A stretch of 64,000 nucleotides of DNA, taken from contig NW_027480438.1 of the NCBI RefSeq assembly GCF_051401765.1, positions 2,170,001-2,234,000 of the forward strand. The letters are read 5' to 3'. Origin of the DNA: Calliopsis andreniformis. Lineage: Eukaryota; Arthropoda; Insecta; Hymenoptera; Andrenidae. The notes under the pieces are model-generated. The model was not told the origin of the DNA, made no database searches, and saw only the letters and a program-made list of their open reading frames with translations. The position numbers and the translations under genes were made by a program. Shown piece by piece: positions 11,184 through 24,118 of this stretch (its first letter is position 1; each line of letters begins with the position of its first letter).

Positions 11184-14100
11184 CTCAATCCTCATTCCTC
11201 AATCCTCAATACCCAATCCTCAATTTCAATCCTCAATCCTCAATCCTCATTTCTCAATCCTCAATCCTCAACCCTCAGCCCTCATCCTCCATCCTCAATC
11301 CTCAATCCTCAATCCTCAATCTTCAATCCTCAATTCTCAATCTTCAATCCTCGATCCTCAATCATCAATCCTCAATCCTCAATCCTCAGGCATCAATACT
11401 CAATCTTCAATGCTCAATCCTCAATCCTCAATCCTCAATCCTCATTCCCCAACCCTCGATCCTCATTCCTCAAAGCTCAATCCTCAACCCTCAGTCCTCA
11501 TACTCAATTCTCAATTCTCAATCCTCAATCCTCAATCCTCAATCTTCAATCCTCAATAATCAATCACCAATCCTAAATACTCTATCCTCGATCCTCAATC
11601 CTCAGGCATCAATACTCAATCTTCAATACTCAATCCTCAATCCTCAATCCTCAATCCTCAATCCTCAAACCTCAATCCTCAATCCTCAATATTCAATCAT
11701 CAATACTCAATCTTAAATCCTCAATCCTCAATCCTCAATCCTCAATCCTCAATCCCTAATCCTCAATCCTCAATCCTCAATCCTCAATCCTCAATCCTCA
11801 ATTCTCAATCCTCAATCCTCAGTCCTCAGTCGTCGAATCTCAATCCCCGACGCTTAGCACTCATCCTCAATCCTCAGTCCTCAATCCTCAATCCTCAAAC
11901 CTAAATCCTCTACCGTCAGTCCTCGTCCTCAATCCTCAAACCTCAATCCTCAATCCTCAATATTCAATCATCAATACTCAATCTTCAATCCTCAATCCTG
12001 AATCCTCAATCCTCAATATTCAATCACCAATACTCAATCTTCAATCCTCATTCCTCAATCCCCAATTCTCAATCCTCAATCCTCAATCCTCAATCCTCAG
12101 TCCTCATACTCAATTCTCAATTCTCAATCCTCAATCCTCAATCCTCAATCTTCAATCCTCAATAATCAATCTCCAATCCTCAATCCTCAATCCTCGATCC
12201 TCAATCCTCAGGCATCAATACTCAATCTTCAATACTCAATCCTCAATCCTCAATCCTCAATCATCAATCCTCAGACCTCAATCCTTAATCCTCAATATTC
12301 AATCATCAATACTCAATCTTCAATCCTCAATCGTCAATCCTCAATTCTCAATCCTCAATCCTCAGTCCTCAGTCGTCGAATCTCAATCCCCGACGCTTAG
12401 CACTCATCCTCAATCCTCAGTCCTCAATCCTCAATCCTCAATCCTCAATCCTCAATCCTCTATCCTCAATCCCCAATCCTCAATCCTCAATCCTCAATTC
12501 TCAAACCTCAATCCTCAGTCCTCAGTCGTCGAATCTCAATCCCCGACGCTTAGCACTCATCCTCAATCCTCAGTCCTCAATCCTCAATTCTCAATCCTCA
12601 ATCCTTAATCCCCAGACCTCAAACATCAATATTCAACCCTGAATCCTCGTCCACAATCCACAACCCTCAATCCGCAGTCCTCAATATTCAATCATCAATA
12701 TTCAATCTTCAATCCTCAATCCTCAATCCTCAATCCTCAATCTTCAACCCTGAATCGTCAATCCTCAATACTCAATCCTCAATCTTCAATCCTCAATACC
12801 CAATCTTCAATCCTCAATCCTCAATCCTCAATACTCCATCCTCAATCCTCATTCTTCAATCCTCAATACCCAATCCTCAATCTTCAATCCTCAATCCTCA
12901 ATCCTCAATCCCAATTCCTCAATCCTCATTCTTCAATCCTCAATACCCAATCCTCAATTTCAATCCTCAATCCTCAATCCTCATTTCTCAATCCTCAATC
13001 CTCAACCCTCAGCCCTCATCCTCCATCCTCAGTACTCAATCCTCTATCCTCAATCTTCAATCCTCATTACCCAATCTTCAATCCTCATTCCTCAATCCTC
13101 AATCCTCAATCCTCAATCTTCAATCCTCAATACTCAATCTGCAATCCTCAATCCTCAAACCTCATTCCTCAATCCTCATTCCTCAATCCTCAATACCCAA
13201 TCCTCAATCCTCAATCCTCAATCCTCAATCCTGAATCCTCAATCTTCAACCCTATATCCACAATCCTCAATACTCAATCCTCAATCTTCAATCCTCAATA
13301 CTCAATCTTCAATCCTCAATCCTCAATCCTCAATCCTCAATATTCGATCATCAATGCTCAATCTTCAATCCTCATTCCTCAATCCCCAATTCTCAATCCT
13401 CAATCCTCAATCCTCAATCCTCAATCCTCAATCCTCAATCCACAATCCTCAACCTTCTATACTCAATAATCAATATCCAATCCTCAATCCTCACTCCGCA
13501 ATCTTCAACCCTGAACCCTCAATCCTCAATACTCAATCCTCAATCTTCAATCCTCAATACTCAATCTTCAATCCTCAATCCCCAATCCTCAATCCTCAAT
13601 CCTCAATCATCAATCCTCAATATTCAATCCTCAATACTCAATCTTCAATCCTCAATCCTCAATCCTCAATATTCAATCCTCAATACTCAATCTTCAATCA
13701 TCAATCCTCAATCCCCAATTCTCAGTCGTCAATCCTCAGTCATCAATCCTCAATCTTCAATACTCAATCGTCAATCCTTAGTCCTCAATCCTCAATCCTC
13801 AATCCTCGTTCCTCAAACCTCAATCCTCAACCCTCAGTCTTCATCCTCAATCCTCAAACCTCAATCCTCAGTCCTCAATATTCAACCCTCAGCCCTCATC
13901 CTCCATCCTCAATCCTCAATCCTCAATCCCCATCCTTCAATCCTCAATTCTCAATCTTCAATCCTCGATCCTCAATCCTCAATCCTCAATATTCAATCAT
14001 CAATACTCAATCTTCAACCCTCAATCTTCAATCCTCAATACTCAATCTTCAATACTCAATCCTCAATCCTCAATCCTCAATCCTCAATTCTCAATCCTCA

Positions 14101-15406
14101 GGCATCAATACTCAATCTACAATGTTCAATCCTCAGTCCTTAATCCTCAATCCACAATCCTCAACCTTCAATACTCAATACTCAATCTTCAATCCTCAAT
14201 CCTCAATCCTCAATCCTCAATCCTCAATCCTCAATCCTCAATATTCAATCCTCAATACTCAATCTTCAATCATCAATCCTCAATCCTCAATTCTCAGTCG
14301 TCAATCCTCAGTCATCAATCCTCAATCTTCAATACTCAATCGTCAATCCTTAGTCCTCAATCCTCAATCCTCAATCCTCGTTCCTCAAACCTCAATCCTC
14401 AACCCTCAGTCTTCATCCTCAATCCTCAAACCTCAATCTTCACTCCTCAATCCTCAATATTCAATCATCAATACTCAATCTTCAATCCTCATTCCTCAAT
14501 CCCCAATTCTCAATCCTCAATCCTCAATCCTCAATCCTCAGTCCTCATACTCAATTCTCAATTCTCAATCCTCAATCCTCAATCCTCAATCTTCAATCCT
14601 CAATAATCAATCTCCAATCCTCAATCCTCAATCCTCGATCCTCAATCCTCAGGCATCAATACTCAATCTTCAATACTCAATCCTCAATCCTCAATCCTCA
14701 ATCCTCAATCCTCAGACCTCAATCCTTAATCCTCAATATTCAATCATCAATACTCAATCTTCAATCCTCAATCGTCAATCCTCAATTCTCAATCCTCAAT
14801 CCTCAGTCCTCAGTCGTCGAATCTCAATCCCCGACGCTTAGCACTCATCCTCAATCCTCAGTCCTCAATCCTCAATCCTCAAACCTAAATCCTCTGCCGT
14901 CAGTCCTCGTCCTCAATCCTCAAACCTCAATCCTCAATCCTCAATACTCAATCATCAATACTCGATCTTCAATCCTCAATCCTCAATCCTCAATCCTCAA
15001 TCCTCAATCCTCAATCCTCAATCCTCAACATTCAATCATCAATACTCAATCTTCAACCCTCAATCTTCAATCCTCAATACTCAATCTTCAATCCTCAATC
15101 CTCAATCCTCAATCCTCAATCCTCAATCCTCAGGCATCAATACTCAATCTACTATATTCAATCCTCAAACCTTAATCCTCAATCCACAATCCTCAACCTT
15201 CAATACTCAATACTCAATCTTCAATCCAGAATCCTCAATCCTCAATCCTCAACCCTCAATCCGCAATATTCAGTCCTCAATACTCAATCTTCAGTCATCA
15301 ATCCTCAATCCTTAGTCCTCAATCCTCAATCCTCGTTCCTCAAACCTCAATCCTCAACCCTCAGTCTTCATTCTCAATCCTCAAACCTCAATACTCAATC
15401 CTCAAT
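11184..15406 (+). repeat. Second copy of 1-4223 (L block plus S unit)
   Basis: This 4.2 kb repeats 1-4223 in order. The offset is 11183 bp up to 13354 (matching 2171) and 11190 bp at the ATGTTC module (14122 against 2932). The 7-bp step is one extra CAATCCT in the run before the CAATCCACAATCC variant. One heptamer is lost again near 15325, restoring 11183 at the end. CpG blocks sit at 11829, 12372, 12525 and 14813. An A-to-G change at 13356 creates an ATG and gives the longest open frame in the window (13354-14841, 495 codons), which has no counterpart in copy 1. Confidence 0.88.
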
Positions 15407-15850
15407 ATTCAATCATCAATACTCAATCTTCAATCCCCAATCCTCAAACCTCAATCCTCAATCCTCATTCTTCAATCCTAAATACCCAATCCTTAATCTG
15501 CAATCCTCAATCCTCAATCCTCAATTCTCAATCCTCAATCCTTAATCCTCAGACCTCAAACATCAATATTCAACCCTCAGTCCTCGTCCTCAATCCACAA
15601 CACTCAATCCTCAGTCCTCAATATTCAATCATAAATATTCAATCTTCAATCCTCAATCCTCAATCCTCAATCCTCAATCCTCAATCCTCAATATTCAATC
15701 CTCAATACTCATTCTTCAATCATCATCCTCAATCCTCAATTCTCAGTCGTCAATCCTCAATCCTCAATCCTCATTCTTCAATCCTCAATACCCAATCCTC
15801 AATCTTCAATCCTCAAACATCAATCCTCAATTCTCAATCCTCAATCCTCA

Positions 15851-15896
15851 GTCCTCAGTCGTCGAACCTCAATACCCGACCCTTAGCACTCATCCT
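15851..15896 (+). other. CpG-bearing divergent block, CGAACC/CGACCCT dialect
   Basis: A sister form of the standard block with CGAACC in place of CGAATC and CGACCCTTAG in place of CGACGCTTAG, followed by CATCCTAAATCC. Copies are at 15858, 22375, 26043, 39001, 45935, 50356 and 59677; the last four have CGAACCAC. It always follows a CAAACATC variant and always precedes a CCGTCAGTCC run. It has lost one of the CpG sites of the standard form. Confidence 0.85.
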
Positions 15897-16227
15897 AAAT
15901 CCTCAGTCCTCAATCCTCAATCCTCAAACCTAAATCCTCTACCGTCAGTCCTCGTCCTCAATCCTCAAACCTCAATCCTCAATCCTCAATATTCAATCAT
16001 CAATACTCAATCTTCAATCCTCAATCCTCAATCCTCAATCCTCAATCCTCAATCCACAATACTCAACCTTGAATACTCAATAATCAATCTCCAATCCTAC
16101 ATCCTCAATCCTCAATCCTCAATCCTCAATCCTCAATCCTCAATCCTCATTCTTCAATCCTCAATAACCCAATCCTCAATCTTCAATCCTCAAACATCAA
16201 TCCTCAATTCTCAATCCTCAATCCTCA

Positions 16228-16275
16228 GTCGTCAGTCGTCGAACCTCAATCCCCGACGCTTAGCACTCATCCTCA
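16228..16275 (+). other. CpG-bearing divergent block, doubled GTCGTC dialect
   Basis: A form in which the heptamer before the block is also CAGTCGT, giving GTCGTCAGTCGTCG, with CGAACC but the standard CGACGCT. Copies are at 16235, 22751, 26419, 46311 and 50732. It combines features of the other two dialects and may be an intermediate or a product of exchange. Confidence 0.83.
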
Positions 16276-16705
16276 ATCCTCAGTCCTCAATCCCCAATCC
16301 TCAATCCACAATCCTCAATCCTCAATCCTCAATCCTCAATCCTCAATCCTCAATCCTCAATTCTCAAACCTCAATCCTCAGTCCTCAGTCGTCGAATCTC
16401 AATCCCCGACGCTTAGCACTCATCCTCAATCCTCAGTCCTCAATCCTCAATTCTCAATCCTCAATCCTTAATCCCCAGACCTCAAACATCAATATTCAAC
16501 CCTGAATCCTCGTCCACAATCCACAACCCTCAATCCGCAGTCCTCAATATTCAATCATCAATATTCAATCTTCAATCCTCAATCCTCAATCCTCAATCCT
16601 CAATCTTCAACCCTGAATCGTCAATCCTCAATACTCAATCCTCAACCTTCAATCCTCAATACCCAATCTTCAATCCTCAATCCTCAATCCTCAATACTCA
16701 ATCCT

Positions 16706-18290
16706 CAATCCTCATTCTTCAATCCTCAATACCCAATCCCCAATCTTCAATCCTCAATCCTCAATCCTCAATCCCAATTCCTCAATCCTCATTCTTCAAT
16801 ACTCAATACCCAATCCTCAATTTCAATCCTCAATCCTCAATCCTCATTTCTCAATCCTCAATCCTCAACCCTCAGCCCTCATCCTCCATCCTCAGTACTC
16901 AATCCTCTATCCTCAATCTTCAATCCTCATTACCCAATCTTCAATCCTCATTCCTCAATCCTCAATCCTCAATCCTCAATCTTCAATCCTCAATACTCAA
17001 TCTGCAATCCTCAATCCTCAAACCTCATTCCTCAATCCTCATTCCTCAATCCTCAATACCCAATCCTCAATCCTCAATCCTCAATCCTCAATCCTCAATC
17101 CTCAATCTTCAACCCTATATACTCAATCCTCAATACTCAATCCTCAATCTTCAATCCTCAATACTCAATCTTCAATCCTCAATCCTCAATCCTCAATCCT
17201 CAATATTCGATCATCAATACTCAATCTTCAATCCTCATTCCTCAATCCCCAATTCTCAATCCTCAATCCTCAATCCTCAATCCTCAATCCTCAATCCTCA
17301 ATCCACAATCCTCAACCTTCTATACTCAATAATCAATATCCAATCCTCAATCCTCACTCCGCAATCTTCAACCCTGAATCCTCAATCCTCAATACTCAAT
17401 CCTCAATCTTCAATCCTCAATACTCAATCTTCAATCCTCTATCCCCAATCCTCAATCCTCAATCCTCAATCATCAATCCTCAATATTCAATCCTCAATAC
17501 TCAATCTTCAATCCTCAATCCTCAATCCTCAATATTCAATCCTCAATACTCAATCTTCAATCATCAATCCTCAATCCCCAATTCTCAGTCGTCAATCCTC
17601 AGTCATCAATCCTCAATCTTCAATACTCAATCGTCAATCCTTAGTCCTCAATCCTCAATCCTCAATCCTCGTTCCTCAAACCTCAATCCTCAACCCTCAG
17701 TCTTTATCCTCAATCCTCAAACCTCAATCCTCAATCCTCAATATTCAACCCTCAGCCCTCATCCTCCATCCTCAATCCTCAATCCTCAATCCCCAACCTT
17801 CAATCCTCAATTCTCAATCTTCAATCCTCGATCCTCAATCCTCAATCCTCAATATTCAATCATCAGTACTCAATCTTCAACCCTCAATCTTCAATCCTCA
17901 ATACTCAATCTTCAATACTCAATCCTCAATCCTCAATCCTCAATCCTCAATTCTCAAACCTCAGGCATCAATACTCAATCTACAATGTTCAATCCTCAGT
18001 CCTTAATCCTCAATCCACAATCCTCAACCTTCAACACTCAATACTCAATCTTCAATCCTCAATCCTCAATCGTCAATCCTCAATCCTCAATCCTCAATCC
18101 TCAATATTCAATCCTCAATACTCAATCTTCAATCATCAATCCTCAATCCTCAATTCTCAGTCGTCAATCCTCAGTCATCAATCCTCAATCTTCAATACTC
18201 AATCGTCAATCCCTAGTCCTCAATCCTCAATCATCAATCCTCGTTCCTCAAACCTCAATCCTCAACCCTCAGTCTTCATCCTCAATCCTC
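16706..18290 (+). repeat. S unit 5' portion ending in an N segment
   Basis: Starts with the S barcode (CATTCTTC at 16706) and carries the ATGTTC module at 17985, 1279 bp from its start against 1278 bp in most S units. It follows the S order to about 18290, then passes into the N segment instead of the CpG-block end of S. The same S-to-N passage is found at about 27850-28250 and 31975-32340. No gene is recognised. Confidence 0.75.
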
Positions 18291-19617
18291 AAACCTCAAT
18301 CCTCAATCCTCAATATTCAATCATCAATACTCAATCTTCAATCCTCAATCCTCAAACCTCAATACTCAATCCTCATTCTTCAATCCTCAACTCTCAGTCT
18401 TCAATCCTCAATCCTCAATCCTCAATCCTCAATCCTCAGTCTTCAATCCTCAATACCCAATCCTCAATGTTCAATCCTCAATCCTCAATCCTCAATCCTA
18501 ATTCCTCAATCCTCATTCTTCAGTCCTCAATACCCAATCCTCAATTTCAATGCTCAATCCTCAATCCCCATTTCTCAATCCTCAATCCTCAACCCTTAGC
18601 CCTCATCCTCCATCCTCAGTACTCAATCCTCTATCCTCAATCTTCAATCCTCAATACTCAATCCTCAATCCTCATTCCTCAAATCCTCAATCCTCAATCC
18701 TCAATCTTCAATGCTCAATACTCAATCTGCAATCCTCAATCCTCAAACCTCAATCCTCAATCCTCATTCCTCAATCCTCAATACCCAATCCTCAATCCTC
18801 AATTCTCAATCCTCAATCCTCAATATTCAATCATCAATACTCAATCTTCAATCCTCAATCTTTAATCCTCAATACTCAATCTTCAATCCTCAATCCTCAA
18901 TCCTCAATCCTCAATGCTCAATCCTCAGGCATCAATACTCAATCTACAATGTTCAATCCTCAATCCTTAATCCTCAATCCACTATCCTCAACCTTCAATA
19001 CTCAATATTCAATCTTCAATCCTCAATCCTCAATCTTCAATCCTCAATCCTCAATCCTCAATCCTCAATATTCAATCCTCAATACTCAATCTTCAATCAT
19101 CAATCCTCAATCCTCAATTCTCAGTCGTCAATCCTCAGTCATCAATCCTCAATCTTCAATACTCAATCGTCAATCCGTAGTCCTCAATCCTCAATCCTCA
19201 ATCCTCGTTCCTCAAACCTCAATCCTCAACCCTCAGTCTTCATCCTCAATCCTCAAACCTCAATCCTCAATCCTCAATATTCAAACATCAATACTCAATC
19301 TTCAATCCTCAATCCTGAAACCTCAATCCTCAATCCTCATTCGTCAATCCTAAATACCCAATCCTCAATCTTCAATCCTCAACCCTCAATACTCAATTCT
19401 CAATCCTCAATCCTTAATCCTCAGACCACAAACATCAATATTCAACCCCCAGTCCTCGTCCTCAATCCACAACCCTCAATCCTCAGTTCTCAATATTCAA
19501 TCATCAATATTCAATCTTCAATCCTCAATCCTCAATCCTCAATCCTCAATTCTCAATCCTCAGGCATCAATACTCAATCTACAATGTTCAATCCTCAGTC
19601 CTTAATCCTCAATCCAC
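18291..19617 (+). repeat. N segment, copy 1 (~1.3 kb)
   Basis: Marked by CAACTCTCAGTC near 18390, ATGTTC at 18467, a TTTCAATGCTC variant at 18545-18555, a CTTTAATCC near 18860, ATGTTC at 18949 with CCACTATCC, AATCCGTAGTCC near 19173, and CAAACATC with CATTCGTC near 19285-19345. No CpG block lies in it. It recurs wholly or partly at 27083-27937, 28200-29440, 32341-33390, 35580-36157, 39310-40110 and 42290-42870. Several overlapping open frames here (for example 18711-19979) lie in different frames of the same repeat, which argues against coding. Confidence 0.75.
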
Positions 19618-22600
19618 AATCCTCAATCTTCAATCCTCAATACTCAATCTGCAATCCTCAATCCTCAAACCTCATTCCTCAATCCTCATTCCTCAATCCT
19701 CAATACCCAATCCTCAATCCTCAATCCTCAATCCTCAATCCTGAATCCTCAATCTTCAACCCTATATCCTCAATCCTCAATACTCAATCCTCAATCTTCA
19801 ATCCTCAATACTCAATCTTCAATCCTCAATCCTCAATCCTCAATCCTCAATATTCGATCATCAATACTCAATCTTCAATCCTCATTCCTCAATCCCCAAT
19901 TCTCAATCCTCAATCCTCAATCCTCAATCCTCAATCCTCAATCCTCAATCCACAATCCTCAACCTTCTATACTCAATAATCAATATCCAATCCTCAATCC
20001 TCACTCCGCAATCTTCAACCCTGAACCCTCAATCCTCAATACTCAATCCTCAATCTTCAATCCTCAATACTCAATCTTCAATCCTCAATCCCCAATCCTC
20101 AATCCTCAATCCTCAATCATCAATCCTCAATATTCAATCCTCAATACTCAATCTTCAATCCTCAATCCTCAATCCTCAATATTCAATCCTCAATACTCAA
20201 TCTTCAATCATCAATCCTCAATCCCCAATTCTCAGTCGTCAATCCTCAGTCATCAATCCTCAATCTTCAATACCCAATCGTCAATCCTTAGTCCTCAATC
20301 CTCAATCCTCAATCCTCGTTCCTCAAACCTCAATCCTCAACCCTCAGTCTTCATCCTCAATCCTCAAACCTCAATCCTCAGTCCTCAATATTCAACCCTC
20401 AGCCCTCATCCTCCATCCTCAATCCTCAATCCTCAATCCCCATCCTTCAATCCTCAATTCTCAATCTTCAATCCTCGATCCTCAATCCTCAATCCTCAAT
20501 ATTCAATCATCAATACTCAATCTTCAACCCTCAATCTTCAATCCTCAATACTCAATCTTCAATACTCAATCCTCAATCCTCAATCCTCAATCCTCAATTC
20601 TCAATCCTCAGGCATCAATACTCAATCTACAATGTTCAATCCTCAGTCCTTAATCCTCAATCCACAATCCTCAACCTTCAATACTCAATACTCAATCTTC
20701 AATCCTCAATCCTCAATCCTCAATCCTCAATCCTCAATCCTCAATCCTCAATATTCAATCCTCAATACTCAATCTTCAATCATCAATCCTCAATCCTCAA
20801 TTCTCAGTCGTCAATCCTCAGTCATCAATCCTCAATCTTCAATACTCAATCGTCAATCCTTAGTCCTCAATCCTCAATCCTCAATCCTCGTTCCTCAAAC
20901 CTCAATCCTCAACCCTCAGTCTTCATCCTCAATCCTCAAACCTCAATCTTCAATCCTCAATCCTCAATATTCAATCATCAATACTCAATCTTCAATCCTC
21001 ATTCCTCAATCCCCAATTCTCAATCCTCAATCCTCAATCCTCAATCCTCAGTCCTCATACTCAATTCTCAATTCTCAATCCTCAATCCTCAATCCTCAAT
21101 CTTCAATCCTCAATAATCAATCTCCAATCCTCAATCCTCAATCCTCGATCCTCAATCCTCAGGCATCAATACTCAATCTTCAATACTCAATCCTCAATCC
21201 TCAATCCTCAATCCTCAATCCTCAGACCTCAATCCTTAATCCTCAATATTCAATCATCAATACTCAATCTTCAATCCTCAATCGTCAATCCTCAATTCTC
21301 AATCCTCAATCCTCAGTCCTCAGTCGTCCAATCTCAATCCCCGACGCTTAGCACTCATCCTCAATCCTCAGTCCTCAATCCTCAATCCTCAAACCTAAAT
21401 CCTCTGCCGTCAGTCCTCGTCCTCAATCCTCAAACCTCAATCCTCAATCCTCAATACTCAATCATCAATACTCGATCTTCAATCCTCAATCCTCAATCCT
21501 CAATCCTCAATCCTCAATCCTCAATCCTCAATCCTCAACATTCAATCATCAATACTCAATCTTCAACCCTCAATCTTCAATCCTCAATACTCAATCTTCA
21601 ATCCTCAATCCTCAATCCTCAATCCTCAATCCTCAATCCTCAGGCATCAATACTCAATCTACTATATTCAATCCTCAATCCTTAATCCTCAATCCACAAT
21701 CCTCAACCTTCAATACTCAATACTCAATCTTCAATCCAGAATCCTCAATCCTCAATCCTCAACCCTCAATCCGCAATATTCTGTCCTCAATACTCAATCT
21801 TCAGTCATCAATCCTCAATCCTTAGTCCTCAATCCTCAATCCTCAATCCTCGTTCCTCAAACCTCAATCCTCAACCCTCAGTCTTCATTCTCAATCCTCA
21901 AACCTCAATACTCAATCCTCAATATTCAATCATCAATACTCAATCTTCAATCCCCAATCCTCAAACCTCAATCCTCAATCCTCATTCTTCAATCCTAAAT
22001 ACCCAATCCTTAATCTGCAATCCTCAATCCTCAATCCTCAATTCTCAATCCTCAATCCTTAATCCTCAGACCTCAAACATCAATATTCAACCCTCAGTCC
22101 TCGTCCTCAATCCACAACACTCAATCCTCAGTCCTCAATATTCAATCATAAATATTCAATCTTCAATCCTCAATCCTCAATCCTCAATCCTCAATCCTCA
22201 ATCCTCAATATTCAATCCTCAATACTCATTCTTCAATCATCATCCTCAATCCTCAATTCTCAGTCGTCAATCCTCAATCCTCAATCCTCATTCTTCAATC
22301 CTCAATACCCAATCCTCAATCTTCAATCCTCAAACATCAATCCTCAATTCTCAATCCTCAATCCTCAGTCCTCAGTCGTCGAACCTCAATACCCGACCCT
22401 TAGCACTCATCCTAAATCCTCAGTCCTCAATCCTCAATCCTCAAACCTAAATCCTCTACCGTCAGTCCTCGTCCTCAATCCTCAAACCTCAATCCTCAAT
22501 CCTCAATATTCAATCATCAATACTCAATCTTCAATCCTCAATCCTCAATCCTCAATCCTCAATCCTCAATCCACAATACTCAACCTTGAATACTCAATAA

Positions 22601-24118
22601 TCAATCTCCAATCCTACATCCTCAATCCTCAATCCTCAATCCTCAATCCTCAATCCTCAATCCTCATTCTTCAATCCTCAATACCCAATCCTCAATCTTC
22701 AATCCTCAAACATCAATCCTCAATTCTCAATCCTCAATCCTCAGTCGTCAGTCGTCGAACCTCAATCCCCGACGCTTAGCACTCATCCTCAATCCTCAGT
22801 CCTCAATCCCCAATCCTCAATCCACAATCCTCAATCCTCAATCCTCAATCCTCAATCCTCAATCCTCAATCCTCAATTCTCAAACCTCAATCCTCAGTCC
22901 TCAGTCGTCGAATCTCAATCCCCGACGCTTAGCACTCATCCTCAATCCTCAGTCCTCAATCCTCAATTCTCAATCCTCAATCCTTAATCCCCAGACCTCA
23001 AACATCAATATTCAACCCTGAATCCTCGTCCACAATCCACAACCCTCAATCCGCAGTCCTCAATATTCAATCATCAATATTCAATCTTCAATCCTCAATC
23101 CTCAATCCTCAATCCTCAATCTTCAACACTGAATCGTCAATCCTCAATACTCAATCCTCAACCTTCAATCCTCAATACCCAATCTTCAATCCTCAATCCT
23201 CAATCCTCAATACTCAATCCTCAATCCTCATTCTTCAATCCTCAATACCCAATTCTCAATCTTCAATCCTCAATCCTCAATCCTCAATCCCAATTCCTCA
23301 ATCCTCATTCTTCAATACTCAATACCCAATCCTCAATTTCAATCCTCAATCCTCAATCCTCATTTCTCAATCCTCAATCCTCAACCCTCAGCCCTCATCC
23401 TCCATCCTCAGTACTCAATCCTCTATCCTCAATCTTCAATCCTCATTACCCAATCTTCAATCCTCATTCCTCAATCCTCAATCCTCAATCCTCAATCTTC
23501 AATCCTCAATACTCAATCTGCAATCCTCAATCCTCAAACCTCATTCCTCAATCCTCATTCCTCAATCCTCAATACCCAATCCTCAATCCTCAATCCTCAA
23601 TCCTCAATCCTCAATCCTCAATCTTCAACCCTATATACTCAATCCTCAATACTCAATCCTCAATCTTCAATCCTCAATACTCAATCTTCAATCCTCAATC
23701 CTCAATCCTCAATCCTCAATATTCGATCATCAATACTCAATCTTCAATCCTCATTCCTCAATCCCCAATTCTCAATCCTCAATCCTCAATCCTCAATCCT
23801 CAATCCTCAATCCTCAATCCACAATCCTCAACCTTCTATACTCAATAATCAATATCCAATCCTCAATCCTCACTCCGCAATCTTCAACCCTGAACCCTCA
23901 ATCCTCAATACTCAATCCTCAATCTTCAATCCTCAATACTCAATCTTCAATCCTCAATCCCCAATCCTCAATCCTCAATCCTCAATCATCAATCCTCAAT
24001 ATTCAATCCTCAATACTCAATCTTCAATCCTCAATCCTCAATCCTCAATATTCAATCCTCAATACTCAATCTTCAATCATCAATCCTCAATCCCCAATTC
24101 TCAGTCGTCAATCCTCAA
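19618..24118 (+). repeat. Second copy of ~13108-17600 (S + M + S start), ~6.51 kb spacing
   Basis: After an abrupt join near 19618 the barcode resumes inside an S unit and then repeats 13108 onward. ATGTTC at 20632 matches 14122 (6510 bp), the GAACCT block at 22375 matches 15858 (6517 bp), and the next S start at 23223 matches 16706 (6517 bp). CpG blocks are at 21323, 22375, 22751 and 22904; the one at 21323 has GTCGTCC in place of GTCGTCG. It ends at about 24118, where roughly 0.2 kb of the S barcode is deleted. Confidence 0.82.

Larger units (their letters stand above)
15407..16705 (+). repeat. M segment, copy 1 (~1.3 kb)
   Basis: Follows the S unit where copy 1 of the duplication instead entered a new S unit. 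It carries three CpG blocks of different dialects: GAACCT with CGACCCT at 15858, a doubled GTCGTCAGTCGTC form at 16235, and the standard form at 16388. Other marks are CATAAATATTC near 15630 and CTACATCC near 16098. It recurs at about 21922-23222 and 25590-26902. A single extra A near 16165 (CAATAACCC) is absent from the other copies. Confidence 0.8.

Noticed and set aside
13354..14841. Longest open frame (495 codons) as a repetitive protein gene
   Set aside because: The peptide is only the S-S-I-L-N-P-Q cycle imposed by the 7-bp repeat. Its ATG comes from one private A-to-G change absent from the matching copy at 2171, and it ends at the TAG of the CpG block. All three frames give the same peptide, and there is no sign of codon constraint.
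18467..19979. Cluster of overlapping open frames in different frames
   Set aside because: Three or four overlapping frames of the same strand all encode the same cyclic peptide, which is the mark of a 7-bp repeat without stops rather than of overlapping genes.
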